A stretch of DNA of 64,000 nucleotides from Pseudomonas brassicacearum subsp. brassicacearum (GCF_008801605.1 NZ_VZPJ01000001.1:682001-746000); one strand, 5' to 3'. Counted from the first letter of the stretch, positions 54,946 to 63,984 are shown. Notes: generated from the letters alone by a model not told the origin. A program made the numbers and translations.

Positions 54946-57250
54946 AGGCAACCACCTTACTATCGACAAGATTTTTATAATACTCCATTGCATCTGGTGC
55001 CAATTCATTATAAGGGGCAATATTTACTAAGCACGTGTGTGCTACACAACCCTGACCAAACTTGGATGAACCAATATCCAGCGTTAAGGTATTGGGATTG
55101 CCTGCGAAATCCAAACTATTTTGTGCCGTTGTAGTCAGCCAAGCGCCGGTTGGAAGAACAACCACACCCGAGCTAACCGTATCGACAATTGTAGCTGTCG
55201 CTAGACAAGCCCCTCGTGCACTCCACAATTTTACAATGTCACCATCATTTATACTCAAACGACGAGCATCTCCTGCATTTATTTTTGCTTGCTCTCTACC
55301 GTTACGCTTCATCTGCAGGCTTGCTTGGCCTGTTTCTAATTGACTATGCAATCGACCGGCAGGTTGGTTGGATATCAGATGCAATTGTGTAGCATCAGCG
55401 TTACCCAACCATTCAGCAGGTTCCAGCCAAGCGGGATGAGACAAACAATCATCATATTGTAATTTGGCTAAGACAGAGCTATTGAGGACTATCTTTCCAC
55501 TTTCGGTTTTAAGCTGGTGTAACTCAGGTGATTCACGAAATTCGCGCAGGTAAGTATGATGACTTCGCATTGGGCATTCGGCATAGCCCTGCTTCCAAAA
55601 CTGATCGAAATCGACCATCTCAAAACCGAGACGATCAAACGCATCAGTTCGAGTCTCATTATACATATGCCTTAACCAATCTATTTCGTTACGACCCTCA
55701 TTAAACTCATCATGCACGCCTAATTTTTTTGCAACAGCATCAAAAATATCAAAATCCGACTTGGATTCACCTACTGTATCTATTGCGCGATGCATGGCCA
55801 ACACATAATCAGATCGCTTACTGGCGGCAATATCATTTCGCTCAATAGAAGTATTGGCTGGCAGCAAGATATCCGCACGCAAAGCAGTAGGTGTAAACAT
55901 TGGATCTTGCACAATTATAGTTTCTGGCTTCTTCCATGCCACATCCAATCGATTTAGATCTTGATGATGATGAAACGGGTTACCCCCTGCCCAATACACA
56001 AGCCGTATGTCTGGATAAACCTGCTGTTTTCCATCATAAGTGAAATCAGCTCCTGGATTTAACAGCATATCACTGATTCTTGCCACAGGAATGAAGCTTG
56101 AAATCCGTCTTTTAAACTGCGAAATAGAAGGAGATTTACTTAGGCTTATCGGAGCGCCGACCCCGCCGAGCGACGCATATCCATAGCCAACCCCTCCTCC
56201 GGGCAACCCTATTTGTCCAACCATCGCAGCAAGCGCTAATCCTGCCCAATAGGGCTGCTCACCATGGTGAGCGCGCTGTAAGCTCCAACTGAGCGTGAGC
56301 ATCGAGCGGCTACTTACAAGTAGCTTCGCTAGGTCACGAATACTTTGTTGCTCTATGCCAGTGATTGATGATGCCCAGGCGGCATCTTTGTACTGGCAGT
56401 CTTTTTTACCAGCCAGATAGTTAATAAAGTCATCCGAACCGCTGGTACAGCGGTCGAGGAAGGCTTTGTCATGCGAGTCTGATTTTAAGATTTCACCTGC
56501 CAGCCCCAGCATGAGCGCAGTGTCGGTGTTCGGGCGAATTGGCCACCAATCTGCCCCTACCCATTCAGGCAGATCATCTCTTAATGGAGAAACTAAAATA
56601 ACTTTAATATTCTTAGCAGCAATTTTTCTTAGATTGCTTTCAAGAGAATGTTTGGCAATACTCCCGGCCTCGTTCTGTGCTGTTCGGGGAGATAAGCCGC
56701 CAAAGACTATAAGCGTCTCAGTGTGCTCGACAACCGTATCTAAAGTACTGGACCCGCCCGTACAGGCTGCGTCATCTCCAAGGACATGCCTAAGTATTGT
56801 GGGTCCTGCTGCAATTGAGTAGGTATCCACATGGCCAGTGTAGCCCCCTACCAGGTTCAGCATACGCTTGAGCAAAGACGGGGCATGATGAAGCCGACCA
56901 CAACTTGTCCACCCATAGGAACCGGCAAAAATTGCTTCGTTACCATAGTTTGAGGACACCCGATTAATTTCATCGGCCACTAAATTGGTGACTTCTTCCC
57001 AAGTCACCGGTATGAACTGGTCTTCACCCCGCCTGGATCGATCACTTTTTTCCCGGCTCTGAAGCCAACCAGAACGGACCATAGGTTGCGTGATACGTCG
57101 ATCTGAACGTGCCCATTCGCGAACGGAGTCGATAATCGGCGAAGGCGCAGGATCATGTTCAAATGGCTCGATCCCAACAATTTCGTTATTTTGGACGAGA
57201 ATTGAGTAGGCTCCCCAATGGCTGCAATGGGCGTAACGTTCAACCTTCAT
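54944..57250 (-). CDS. Molybdopterin (bis-MGD) oxidoreductase of the DMSO reductase/BisC family
   Basis: A 768-residue enzyme of the DMSO-reductase family. It begins directly with CSHWGAYSILVQNNEIVGIE and has no Tat signal and no 4Fe-4S cysteine motif, as in BisC-like cytoplasmic sulfoxide reductases. The molybdenum ligand is probably Ser116 in FAGSYGWTSCGRLHHAPS. MGD-binding regions include GGSSTLDTVVEHTETLIVFG and WAGGNPFHHHQDLNRLDVAW, and the C-terminal pterin domain ends with SNQPAGRLHSQLETG and LPTGAWLTT. The likely substrate is an S-oxide or N-oxide (biotin or methionine sulfoxide type). The ATG has GGAGGC upstream. It heads a leftward three-gene group with OsmC and a crotonase-fold protein, with copy 2 of the palindromic repeat upstream. 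Confidence 0.9.
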   Translation of the reverse strand: MKVERYAHCSHWGAYSILVQNNEIVGIEPFEHDPAPSPIIDSVREWARSDRRITQPMVRSGWLQSREKSDRSRRGEDQFIPVTWEEVTNLVADEINRVSSNYGNEAIFAGSYGWTSCGRLHHAPSLLKRMLNLVGGYTGHVDTYSIAAGPTILRHVLGDDAACTGGSSTLDTVVEHTETLIVFGGLSPRTAQNEAGSIAKHSLESNLRKIAAKNIKVILVSPLRDDLPEWVGADWWPIRPNTDTALMLGLAGEILKSDSHDKAFLDRCTSGSDDFINYLAGKKDCQYKDAAWASSITGIEQQSIRDLAKLLVSSRSMLTLSWSLQRAHHGEQPYWAGLALAAMVGQIGLPGGGVGYGYASLGGVGAPISLSKSPSISQFKRRISSFIPVARISDMLLNPGADFTYDGKQQVYPDIRLVYWAGGNPFHHHQDLNRLDVAWKKPETIIVQDPMFTPTALRADILLPANTSIERNDIAASKRSDYVLAMHRAIDTVGESKSDFDIFDAVAKKLGVHDEFNEGRNEIDWLRHMYNETRTDAFDRLGFEMVDFDQFWKQGYAECPMRSHHTYLREFRESPELHQLKTESGKIVLNSSVLAKLQYDDCLSHPAWLEPAEWLGNADATQLHLISNQPAGRLHSQLETGQASLQMKRNGREQAKINAGDARRLSINDGDIVKLWSARGACLATATIVDTVSSGVVVLPTGAWLTTTAQNSLDFAGNPNTLTLDIGSSKFGQGCVAHTCLVNIAPYNELAPDAMEYYKNLVDSKVVA

Positions 57251-57569
57251 ACTTGAGCCTCCAGTTTTTTGTTCTAATGATCTGTAGATACCCGTGCTTT
57301 CGCCGAGTACCAGCTCAAGCCGCTACTGATTGCCGAGCAACGCGCAGGACTCAATGCAATGTGCAAGCTCTTAATTGGGGCTACTAGTCATAAGAATGAC
57401 CGTCATAGCCGCCCGGGCAGGAAATAGCTCAGTTCTGACTGTAGCCATCAACGCGACTTCTCTGATGCCGTTCTTTTTCGATCTGCTTGTTAGGCCTGGA
57501 TTTGGCAGAGATCTCCTACCTCGCAACCCGAGCCTCCTAGCAAGCAAAGTAATCAGTGACGAAGCCCGC
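57251..57569. other. Region upstream of the molybdenum enzyme gene
   Basis: No supported gene. The plus-strand frame 57375-57605 ends exactly at the palindromic repeat but belongs to no family I recognise. The sequence TTCAACCTTCATAC occurs here at 57238-57251 and again at 57807-57820. Confidence 0.4.
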
Positions 57570-57616
57570 GGCTTGTCAGTGGATGACAGAGTCGTTGACA
57601 TCTGATGCCAATCGAC
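57570..57616. repeat. 47-bp palindromic repeat, copy 2
   Basis: GGCTTG, 19 bases, then TTGACATCTGATGCCAA (57595-57611) and TCGAC. It is the best match to copy 1 (38 of 47). It is located about 320 bases upstream of the molybdenum oxidoreductase start. Confidence 0.7.
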
Positions 57617-57810
57617 TTTCATCCAAAATATGAAAGCAGGAGTACTGGGAAAGCCTGGGCCATTCGCCCACGATACACTGCTCGAACAGCTTGTTTGAGC
57701 GGTTCCCAGTCCGGCAGTACGCCAAGATAGGTTTGTTCAGCAGGCTAACCATCTCATGAAAAGCAGGGGCGACAGAGCCAATACAATCGGCTGCCAGGGA
57801 GATATTCAAC
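57617..57810 (-). pseudogene. Fragment of a phosphatase/sulfurtransferase-like gene (BLH type)
   Basis: The minus-strand frame at about 57617-57809 includes SLLNKPILAYCRTGNRSNKL, which resembles the active-site loop C-R-T/S-G-x-R-S of the TIGR01244/BLH phosphatase-like domain. The rest of the domain is missing. It is a short remnant between the repeat and IS66 debris. Confidence 0.5.
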
Positions 57811-58129
57811 CTTCATACACAATCGTGCGGCACTGTCCCTGACGTCCGAGTGCATTGGCGAATCGACAGCAACGTCGTACAGCGATTGCCACTTGGGTTC
57901 TGTTTTTTGACCGCGCAGTTGTTGCTGATGTTTTGTGTCGAGTTCCCCGGCCGCGCCCTTTAATCTCGTAAAGCTCGGCGATCCCTCGCAAGGCCTCAGC
58001 GGCCACCCGGCTCTGATTGGTCATATGCAGATCGAAGAACTTGCGCCGTGCGTGGGCCATGTCTCGGAACCGTCCGCCCAACACTCTATCCTGACAGCCC
58101 TCTAAATTAGCCAAGATAGGGGACACCAT
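57806..58129 (-). pseudogene. IS66 family transposase (TnpC) fragment
   Basis: The frame contains the IS66 transposase core segment GRFRDMAHARRKFFDLHMTN and AAEALRGIAELYEI. Beyond that the frame has shifted: the bases still encode the usual IS66 continuation when read in another frame. Only about 90 codons of the roughly 500-codon gene remain. Confidence 0.8.
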
Positions 58130-58150
58130 TTTTTAGTGGATACTATCTTG
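58112..58150. repeat. Inverted repeat between two IS66 fragments
   Basis: CAAGATAG (58112-58119) and CTATCTTG (58143-58150) flank the junction of two oppositely oriented IS fragments. It may be a remnant of an IS terminal repeat. Confidence 0.4.
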
Positions 58151-58408
58151 AATACAGTTGCCCCAGCTCGTCGAACCGGTCGCCGCCCCAACTTCCCGCT
58201 CGACTTTAAACGCCGAGTCGTCGAAGCCACCTTCCAGCCCGGCGCCTCCGTGTTGTTGCTCGCTGTGAGTGCTGGAGCATCGAAACAAGATGTAGCTGAG
58301 GTAATTATGGTAGCAACAGCCCTTCGCGCTGGCGGCGGCGGTACGCATGGTTGGCAAGCGATGAGACACATCGCTGAAACGAAGGACGTAGAGGCCAAAG
58401 AGCTTTGA
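58136..58408 (+). pseudogene. IS66 family TnpA fragment
   Basis: The first 45 or so codons match the N terminus of IS66 TnpA (ARRTGRRPNFPLDFKRRVVE, then ATFQPGASV), but the sequence then departs from the family (SAGASKQDVAEVI) and never reaches the usual HTH end. It faces away from the TnpC fragment, opposite to the normal tnpA-tnpB-tnpC order, so the element has been rearranged. Confidence 0.7.
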
Positions 58409-58879
58409 CCAGACCATGAAACCTAACGGTTGAGGTCAAGCTGCTTCGGTATCAGAGAGGTCGGGTACGAGCTTATAGGTGAGCCCACACCTGCGACTCA
58501 GCCGCTGCTCGTTACAATGATCTCTCTTTCCCTAAGTAATGACGCCCTGCCAAGCCGCACCGACTAGCAATGCGGTGTAATCCCCAGGACCTTATGCGTT
58601 GCGAACTCTCCAAGCCGTAGCACGATGTCGAAGCTTTTCTGCAGCCGTTGCCGAGCTAAATGTCACACCTATCGCCGCCGGGCAGCAACTTCTCAATCTG
58701 CATTCAAGGTAGGTCAACTCCTTGTTTTAGCGCTCAGGCAGATCCGTCCATCAAAAGCTCATGACGATTTTTCGAAAAGATGTATAGATATCTATTGCGA
58801 GGGGACGGTCTAGTACTCAAAATTACTCAGTAAGTCGTCAGTAAACGTGTCCAGACGTTGCCTCTTGGAGTAGCTGTTT
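58409..58879. other. Gap without a supported gene
   Basis: About 470 bases of decayed-looking DNA upstream of the GlxA-type regulator. The small frame at 58625-58813 has no family features. The regulator promoter should be near the right end. Confidence 0.45.
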
Positions 58880-59842
58880 ATGCGCCCTAAATCCATACAG
58901 TTCATCACCTATCCGAACGTAAGTTTGCTTGACTTGGCGGGGCCTCTCGACGTGTTCACGGCAGCCAACCGCTTCTCCCGCCCCGATCACCAACCGTATA
59001 CGATTTCTATTTTAGCGTTAAATCCAACCACTGAGATATGCTCAAATTTCTCAATAAACACTGAAATTCTGCAAGCAGAAACCTCTTCGCCACACACCTT
59101 AATTATACCCGGTGGACCAGGCATACATGATTTCTGTAAAGACCCGAAATTTGTCACGCACTTTATAAACCATGCAGACAAAGCCGAGCGCCTGATTTCT
59201 GTTTGCACTGGCATATTCGCACTAGCCTGTGCCGGAAAACTTGACGGACGAAGAGCAACCACTCACTGGTCGGCTTACGACGAACTGGAGAGAAACTTTC
59301 CATCAATAATAATTAAACGAGGCCCAATATTTATTAATGATGAGCACATATGGACATCAGCAGGTGTTACATCAGGAATTGATCTAGCATTATCGATCGT
59401 CGAGAAAGATTTGGGACACTCCGTTGCGCTGGAGGTTGCTCGACACTTGGTAATGTTTCTCAAACGCCCTGGAGATCAGAATCAATTCAGCTCTTCCCTA
59501 ACCTTGCAATCGAAGAGCAGTCAGTTCTCAGATTTGCATGCATGGATTAATGAAAACCTAAGCACCGACTTAACAGTACCAGTGCTCGCAAATTTCATGA
59601 ACATGAGCGAAAGAACCTTCGTACGTAAATACTCGGAATCAATGGAAAAATCACCAAGCAAAATGGTGGAACTGCTCCGACTAGACGCGGCCCGCGATAT
59701 GCTTACAAATTCAAATAACCCACTCAAAACCATCGCCCAGCGCTGCGGGCTGGGCAGTGAATCAACCCTCATCAGAAGGTTTGTGAAGAATTTTGGCATC
59801 ACCCCCAAGGAGCATCGCGCACGCTTCAAATCGACCAAATAA
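58880..59842 (+). CDS. GlxA family transcriptional regulator (DJ-1/PfpI plus AraC HTH)
   Basis: A 320-residue regulator. The N-terminal DJ-1/PfpI-like domain shows the elbow ERLISVCTGIFALACAGKLD with a cysteine in the nucleophile place and RRATTHWSAYDELERNFPSI. The C-terminal AraC domain shows VPVLANFMNMSERTFVRKYS and KTIAQRCGLGSESTLIRRFV. The ATG follows GGAG by 9 bases. It is co-directional with the ABM-like gene and O-acetylhomoserine sulfhydrylase gene downstream. It is only distantly similar to the GlxA-type regulator at 11482. Confidence 0.9.
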   Translation: MRPKSIQFITYPNVSLLDLAGPLDVFTAANRFSRPDHQPYTISILALNPTTEICSNFSINTEILQAETSSPHTLIIPGGPGIHDFCKDPKFVTHFINHADKAERLISVCTGIFALACAGKLDGRRATTHWSAYDELERNFPSIIIKRGPIFINDEHIWTSAGVTSGIDLALSIVEKDLGHSVALEVARHLVMFLKRPGDQNQFSSSLTLQSKSSQFSDLHAWINENLSTDLTVPVLANFMNMSERTFVRKYSESMEKSPSKMVELLRLDAARDMLTNSNNPLKTIAQRCGLGSESTLIRRFVKNFGITPKEHRARFKSTK

Positions 59843-60153
59843 CATTGCCAACGCCCACAACGCAGCGATGTTTTTTGGCAAAAACGCCTTCCCCAATCCT
59901 GAGCGTCATCTCACCTATGAACAGCAAAAAGCTAAATGGCTTGATCGCCTTGAAGCGATATTCACCAAAATCTGGCGGACATGATCAATATTTTGTCATT
60001 TTCTCATGATAAATCTTCTTTAAATTAATCCCACCTCAAAATAGCCTTTCAGGGTGACAGAGACTAAGACTTGGAGATAAAACTCAGCATCTACCCCGTA
60101 TAGTTAACACGCTTGAATACCCCCCTTCATGTTCAGCGTCAGAGACTTCGCCC
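59843..60153. other. Intergenic region
   Basis: About 310 bases. A short frame (59793-59984) overlapping the regulator's end has a charged tail but no family identity. TTGTCAT and ATGATAA near 59995-60012 form a loose inverted repeat of doubtful meaning. Confidence 0.4.
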
Positions 60154-60444
60154 ATGTCCAAACTGGCAATCAATACAATCGAGCTGCAAGCAAAAATGGA
60201 TAACAACCTGCACATGGAGATCTTATCCTTACTAAAAAATATTAAAAGGGTTTCGCCACAATGCGTTGAGTACGCTCTCACACAAAGTACAAACCTCAAC
60301 GTCTGGATCATAAAATTCACCTGGATTGACGCAGCCTCAATGCATAATCACTTTTCCTCTGAATCATTGCAGTCCCTTCTAACATTATTAGCCTCCAGAT
60401 GTTCGAAACTTTACTTTGAAAAAACCTTTAGCACTGAAGGGTAA
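60154..60444 (+). CDS. Small protein with an antibiotic-biosynthesis-monooxygenase-like (ABM) fold
   Basis: A 96-residue protein. The order of strand VSPQCVEYALTQS, strand VWIIKFTWIDAASMHNHFSS, helix LQSLLTLLASRC and strand LYFEKTF resembles the dimeric ABM/ferredoxin-like fold of small heme-degrading or quinone monooxygenases. Sequence alone cannot prove this. The upstream ribosome binding site is only AGAGA. It lies between the GlxA-type regulator and the sulfhydrylase gene on the same strand, and might be a target of the regulator. Confidence 0.5.
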   Translation: MSKLAINTIELQAKMDNNLHMEILSLLKNIKRVSPQCVEYALTQSTNLNVWIIKFTWIDAASMHNHFSSESLQSLLTLLASRCSKLYFEKTFSTEG

Positions 60445-60927
60445 GACTGCTCAGGGGCTCTGAGAAGGCAATGTCACAAAACAAAATCCAAAGCCTTCCG
60501 AATTGCGCCTGTACTCACGGGTCGTACGTGGCCCCAGATTTGATATGCACTCACGCATGAATCCAAGACAATCCTTAAACATTCGCAGAAACCAAGCCAT
60601 CGGCACCTTCCGGCAAAGTCATGATGACGACTTGATAGCACTGAAATTGGCTATTAGGTTCGCCATCTTGCGGCCCTTCTTCGATAATAGGGTCGCGTCT
60701 GGAGATTGCTTGCTGTCTGATCTGCGTTTAATGTCATGTCGCGAACGCGTGATCACCAGTAATGGCGGAACGCCTTCACATATATTCTGCGCGCAGCGTT
60801 TGGGGGGCAACCCCCCTCGGCAAATTTGGACTTACCAGGTCACAGAGCTCGAAGATCGGCATAATGGACTTCGACAAAATCTTCGTGCCGCAAAATCCGG
60901 AATAATTTAAAGGGATCAAAACCAATC
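60445..60927. other. Gap upstream of the sulfhydrylase gene
   Basis: A 135-codon frame (60503-60910) exists but has no family signature, good start or typical codon pattern; I do not call it a gene. The sulfhydrylase promoter should be here. Confidence 0.4.
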
Positions 60928-62205
60928 ATGAAAGACGCCACCATCGCGCTGCACCATGGCTTCAAGTCAGACCCGACTACCAAGGCTGTCGCAGTGCCTA
61001 TCTATCAGAATGTTGCCTTCGAATTCGATAACGCCCAACACGGTGCCGACCTTTTCAACCTGGACGTGCCGGGCAACATTTACACCAGAATCATGAACCC
61101 CACCAATGATGTGCTGGAACAAAGGATGGCCGCCCTCGAAGGCGGCGTGGCAGGGCTGGCCGTATCGGCCGGCAGCGCGGCAATCCATTATGCGATCCAA
61201 ACGTTAACCCGCGCAGGTGACAATATCGTCACTACCCCACAACTCTATGGTGGCACCTACACTCTCTTCGCCCACCTGTTGCCAAGCTTTGGCGTGGAGG
61301 TGCGTTTTGCCCGAGATGACTCTGCCGAGGCTATCGCCGAACTGATCGATGACAACACCAAGCTGGTGTACTGCGAAAGCATCGGCAACCCGGCGGGTAA
61401 CATCATTGATCTCGAAGCCCTGGCTGAAGCTGCTCACATCCGCGGCGTACCGCTGATGGTCGACAACACGGTGGCTACGCCTATTCTCTGCAAGCCGATT
61501 CAGTTTGGCGCCGATATCGTTGTGCATTCCGTGACCAAGTACGTCGGCGGACACGGCAATTCCCTGGGCGGTGTGATCATCGACAGCGGCAATTTTCCTT
61601 GGACCCAATACCCGGAAAAATTCCCCAGCCTCAACCAGCCCGAGCCGGCGTACCATGACGTGATTTATACCGAGAAGTTCGGGCCCGCCGCCTTCATCGC
61701 GCGCGCACGCACAGTGCCATTGCGCAACACCGGCGCGGCACTGGCACCCATGAACGCGTTCCTGCTGCTGCAAGGCCTGGAAACGCTCGCGCTGCGCATG
61801 GAGCGTCACACCGACAACTCCCTGAAAGTTGCGCAATTCCTGCAGAGCCATGCTGAAGTGGAATGGGTCAGCTACGCCGGTCTCCCGGACCATCCTCATC
61901 ACGCACTGGCACAAAAATACATGCAGGGTAAACCGTCGGCGATCCTATCGTTTGGTTTGAAGGGCGGCTATGACGCAGGCGTGCGCTTCTATGATGCTCT
62001 GCAAATCTTCAAGCGACTGGTCAACATCGGTGACGCCAAGTCTCTTGCCTGCCATCCGGCTTCCACTACCCATCGGCAAATGAACCAGCAGGAACAAGCA
62101 AAGGCTGGCGTGAAGCCCGAAATGATTCGTCTGTCGGTAGGCATCGAGGCGATTGAAGACCTTATCGACGATCTGAGCCAGGCGCTGGGCTCGTCTCAAA
62201 TGTGA
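60928..62205 (+). CDS. metY: O-acetylhomoserine/O-succinylhomoserine sulfhydrylase
   Basis: A 425-residue PLP enzyme of the Cys/Met metabolism family, larger than MetC because of the insertion (PWTQYPEKFPSLNQPEPAYH) typical of MetY. PLP residues are Lys204 in VVHSVTKYVGGHGNSLGG and the Asp in PLMVDNTVATPILCKP; the start NVAFEFDNAQHGADLF is typical. It makes homocysteine (or methionine with methanethiol) from O-acetylhomoserine and sulfide. AAAGGGA lies upstream of the ATG. The gene is markedly more GC-rich than its neighbours, suggesting a different history. Confidence 0.93.
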   Translation: MKDATIALHHGFKSDPTTKAVAVPIYQNVAFEFDNAQHGADLFNLDVPGNIYTRIMNPTNDVLEQRMAALEGGVAGLAVSAGSAAIHYAIQTLTRAGDNIVTTPQLYGGTYTLFAHLLPSFGVEVRFARDDSAEAIAELIDDNTKLVYCESIGNPAGNIIDLEALAEAAHIRGVPLMVDNTVATPILCKPIQFGADIVVHSVTKYVGGHGNSLGGVIIDSGNFPWTQYPEKFPSLNQPEPAYHDVIYTEKFGPAAFIARARTVPLRNTGAALAPMNAFLLLQGLETLALRMERHTDNSLKVAQFLQSHAEVEWVSYAGLPDHPHHALAQKYMQGKPSAILSFGLKGGYDAGVRFYDALQIFKRLVNIGDAKSLACHPASTTHRQMNQQEQAKAGVKPEMIRLSVGIEAIEDLIDDLSQALGSSQM

Positions 62206-62892
62206 GGCGAGAAGGTCGGCTAGGGCGTTATATCCTATCCGCATTGCTCATTCAGTAGGCGGCCATAGGTTCTGCGAAGCCGCAGATGTACTGTGTGGTG
62301 ATGCCCTTTGCTTGACTACAATCGCCGTATATTCACTGTTCTAAATTTTTCGCGAACGTCGCCAAGTCCCGGAGAAACAGTTCGGGCACCTGGCGCCGTC
62401 GCCCTCCTCTGATACCATCGACCCAATCCTAATAATGGCGAGCCCGAAGTCCAATATGGCGTAAAAAATCAATATTTTGACATTTTTGCGAGAAGCGAAC
62501 GTAGCATCATGATAAAAATAGAATTTTATTTTATAAATTGCATCTATTGATAATAATATCAGATAAATCTGGCCCATAAGAACATTATACAAAAAAACAA
62601 CCTCGCGGTTTAAAACTTGCAACCCCGTCAACGCCGCGGACCTCAACCCCCTGTTTTTTTCTGCCAAGTTCAAGAGAACTCACACGACGAATAACAAATC
62701 CCACAAACACACCAATAAATCACCTCTTCTATAATCATACAAAATATAAATACACCATTACGAAACGATCATCATATATCTCAACCGTGGCGACAACCCC
62801 CTCTCTTTAAGACTCGGGATTCGCAGCACACCAAATAACCATACGTTCACTTGCAAGCTAAGGAGCAAAACATCTCAATGGAGTGATTCGTT
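62206..62892. other. AT-rich gap at the edge of a likely integrated element
   Basis: About 690 bases, strongly AT-rich from 62500 to 62780. The minus-strand frame 62341-62673 has no recognisable content. I find no tRNA here, so if an attachment site exists it lies elsewhere. Confidence 0.5.
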
Positions 62893-63642
62893 ATGTACGC
62901 AAACCAAAGCTGTAACCTTTATGCAAAACTATTTTACAGACCCGTTGATGCAGCCTTGCGCTGGTGCAACTTGACCACCTATGAAAGAGAAATACTCGAA
63001 GTAGCTCAGCACTGTCCAAGCAGGCTCAAAACTAATTTCCCGCAGTGGCCCTGCCTGCATGTAAACACGGAAAAAATTCTCGATGCCATTCAACATGGGG
63101 AGCTCGCTTATGGATGTTTCGGCGTACCGGTGGCCATTGGCACTCCCGTTAATTACGACCACATAACCGTCCGTCACACTGATCTAAAATGTTGGATGTC
63201 GCGATATTATCCTGATCAACGACCAGAGTTTCTCTTTGGGGAGCCCCTCCATCAAAAAAATGGCATTAGCATTGAAACATACTTAGAATTGCAAGCGGAT
63301 CGAGAAGCACTGCAAGTAAAACTAAGGGCTTTGGAGGCAGCTCATGAGCAATTACTTAGCGATCTAGAAGCCATTGGACTAGAAAGAAAGAACATACATC
63401 ACTTGCTCAAGACTAATCATAAAGTCAGCGATCGTAGCGAAGCCGTTTATCTAAACATTATCGGGTCGATGGTCAACCTGTTTCTCGATAAGTCCCCGTC
63501 TGGAAAACCATTGTCAGTTTTCCAATCCCAAGCGGCCATCGTTGACGCGCTAACCGCTCACTATAAAAACGTACCGGGCATAACCAAGCGTACGTTGGAC
63601 GAAAAATTTGCTGCTGGTAAGCGCAGCCTCATAAATCAATGA
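62893..63642 (+). CDS. Uncharacterised protein next to an AlpA regulator
   Basis: A 249-residue protein not assigned to a named family by me. The N-terminal 100 residues are rich in aromatic residues and Cys (RPVDAALRWCNLTTYEREIL). A predicted coiled coil spans about 135-175 (ELQADREALQVKLRALEAAH and following). The C-terminal part (VYLNIIGSMVNLFLDKSPSG; KNVPGITKRTLDEKFAAGKR) looks like a small helical domain. The ATG has GGAG upstream. Such proteins are common beside AlpA regulators in integrated elements of Pseudomonas, but I cannot give a function. Confidence 0.75.
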   Translation: MYANQSCNLYAKLFYRPVDAALRWCNLTTYEREILEVAQHCPSRLKTNFPQWPCLHVNTEKILDAIQHGELAYGCFGVPVAIGTPVNYDHITVRHTDLKCWMSRYYPDQRPEFLFGEPLHQKNGISIETYLELQADREALQVKLRALEAAHEQLLSDLEAIGLERKNIHHLLKTNHKVSDRSEAVYLNIIGSMVNLFLDKSPSGKPLSVFQSQAAIVDALTAHYKNVPGITKRTLDEKFAAGKRSLINQ

Positions 63643-63753
63643 GACGGATTGCGCTGCAATCACTCCCGTTGCGGCGCAATGACTCTCGTCCTTTTTTGCT
63701 ATTCAATTCTGGTCACTTCTCACTACGCGCACGCAGCGCCACGGAGTGTCGAC

Positions 63754-63984
63754 ATGTTATCCCAAACCGCCCCGAACGCTTCTGATAATCAACCATCGCT
63801 AGAGCGTCATATCATGCGGCGTGACGAGGTGGAGCGAAAAACCGGCTTCAAGCGCGCGCACATCTACAACTTGATGAAGGAAGGTAAATTCCCTCAAGCC
63901 AAACGCATTGGGCTGCGCGCAGTTGGCTGGGACTCGCTGGAGATCGAGCAATGGATCAATGAGCGTTTGGCGCAGCAGGCCTGA
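63754..63984 (+). CDS. AlpA family phage/island regulator
   Basis: A 76-residue DNA-binding protein of the AlpA/excisionase type with a winged helix-turn-helix (RRDEVERKTGFKRAHIYNLM, then KEGKFPQAKRI) and the C-terminal WDSLEIEQWINERL motif. The ATG at 63754 has GGAG 7-8 bases upstream; the longer upstream frame adds a meaningless N terminus. AlpA proteins control excision or expression of prophage-like elements, so an integrase gene would be expected just outside the right end of the window. Confidence 0.88.
   Translation: MLSQTAPNASDNQPSLERHIMRRDEVERKTGFKRAHIYNLMKEGKFPQAKRIGLRAVGWDSLEIEQWINERLAQQA

Noticed and set aside
57375..57605. A 76-codon plus-strand frame ending at the palindromic repeat
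   Set aside because: It has no recognisable domain. The similarity of its last residues to the frame ending at copy 1 is explained by the shared DNA repeat, though a relic gene cannot be fully excluded.
59995..60012. TTGTCAT-TTTTC-ATGATAA as a fourth copy of the palindromic repeat
   Set aside because: The spacing differs and the GGCTTG and GACA flanks are absent.
60503..60910. A 135-codon frame upstream of metY
   Set aside because: Odd composition, no recognised fold, no ribosome binding site; it probably reads through promoter DNA.
62341..62673. A 110-codon minus-strand frame in the AT-rich gap
   Set aside because: Low-complexity composition and no family identity.
62206..62892. A tRNA gene serving as attachment site for the AlpA-bearing element
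   Set aside because: No cloverleaf or conserved T-loop sequence could be found in this gap.
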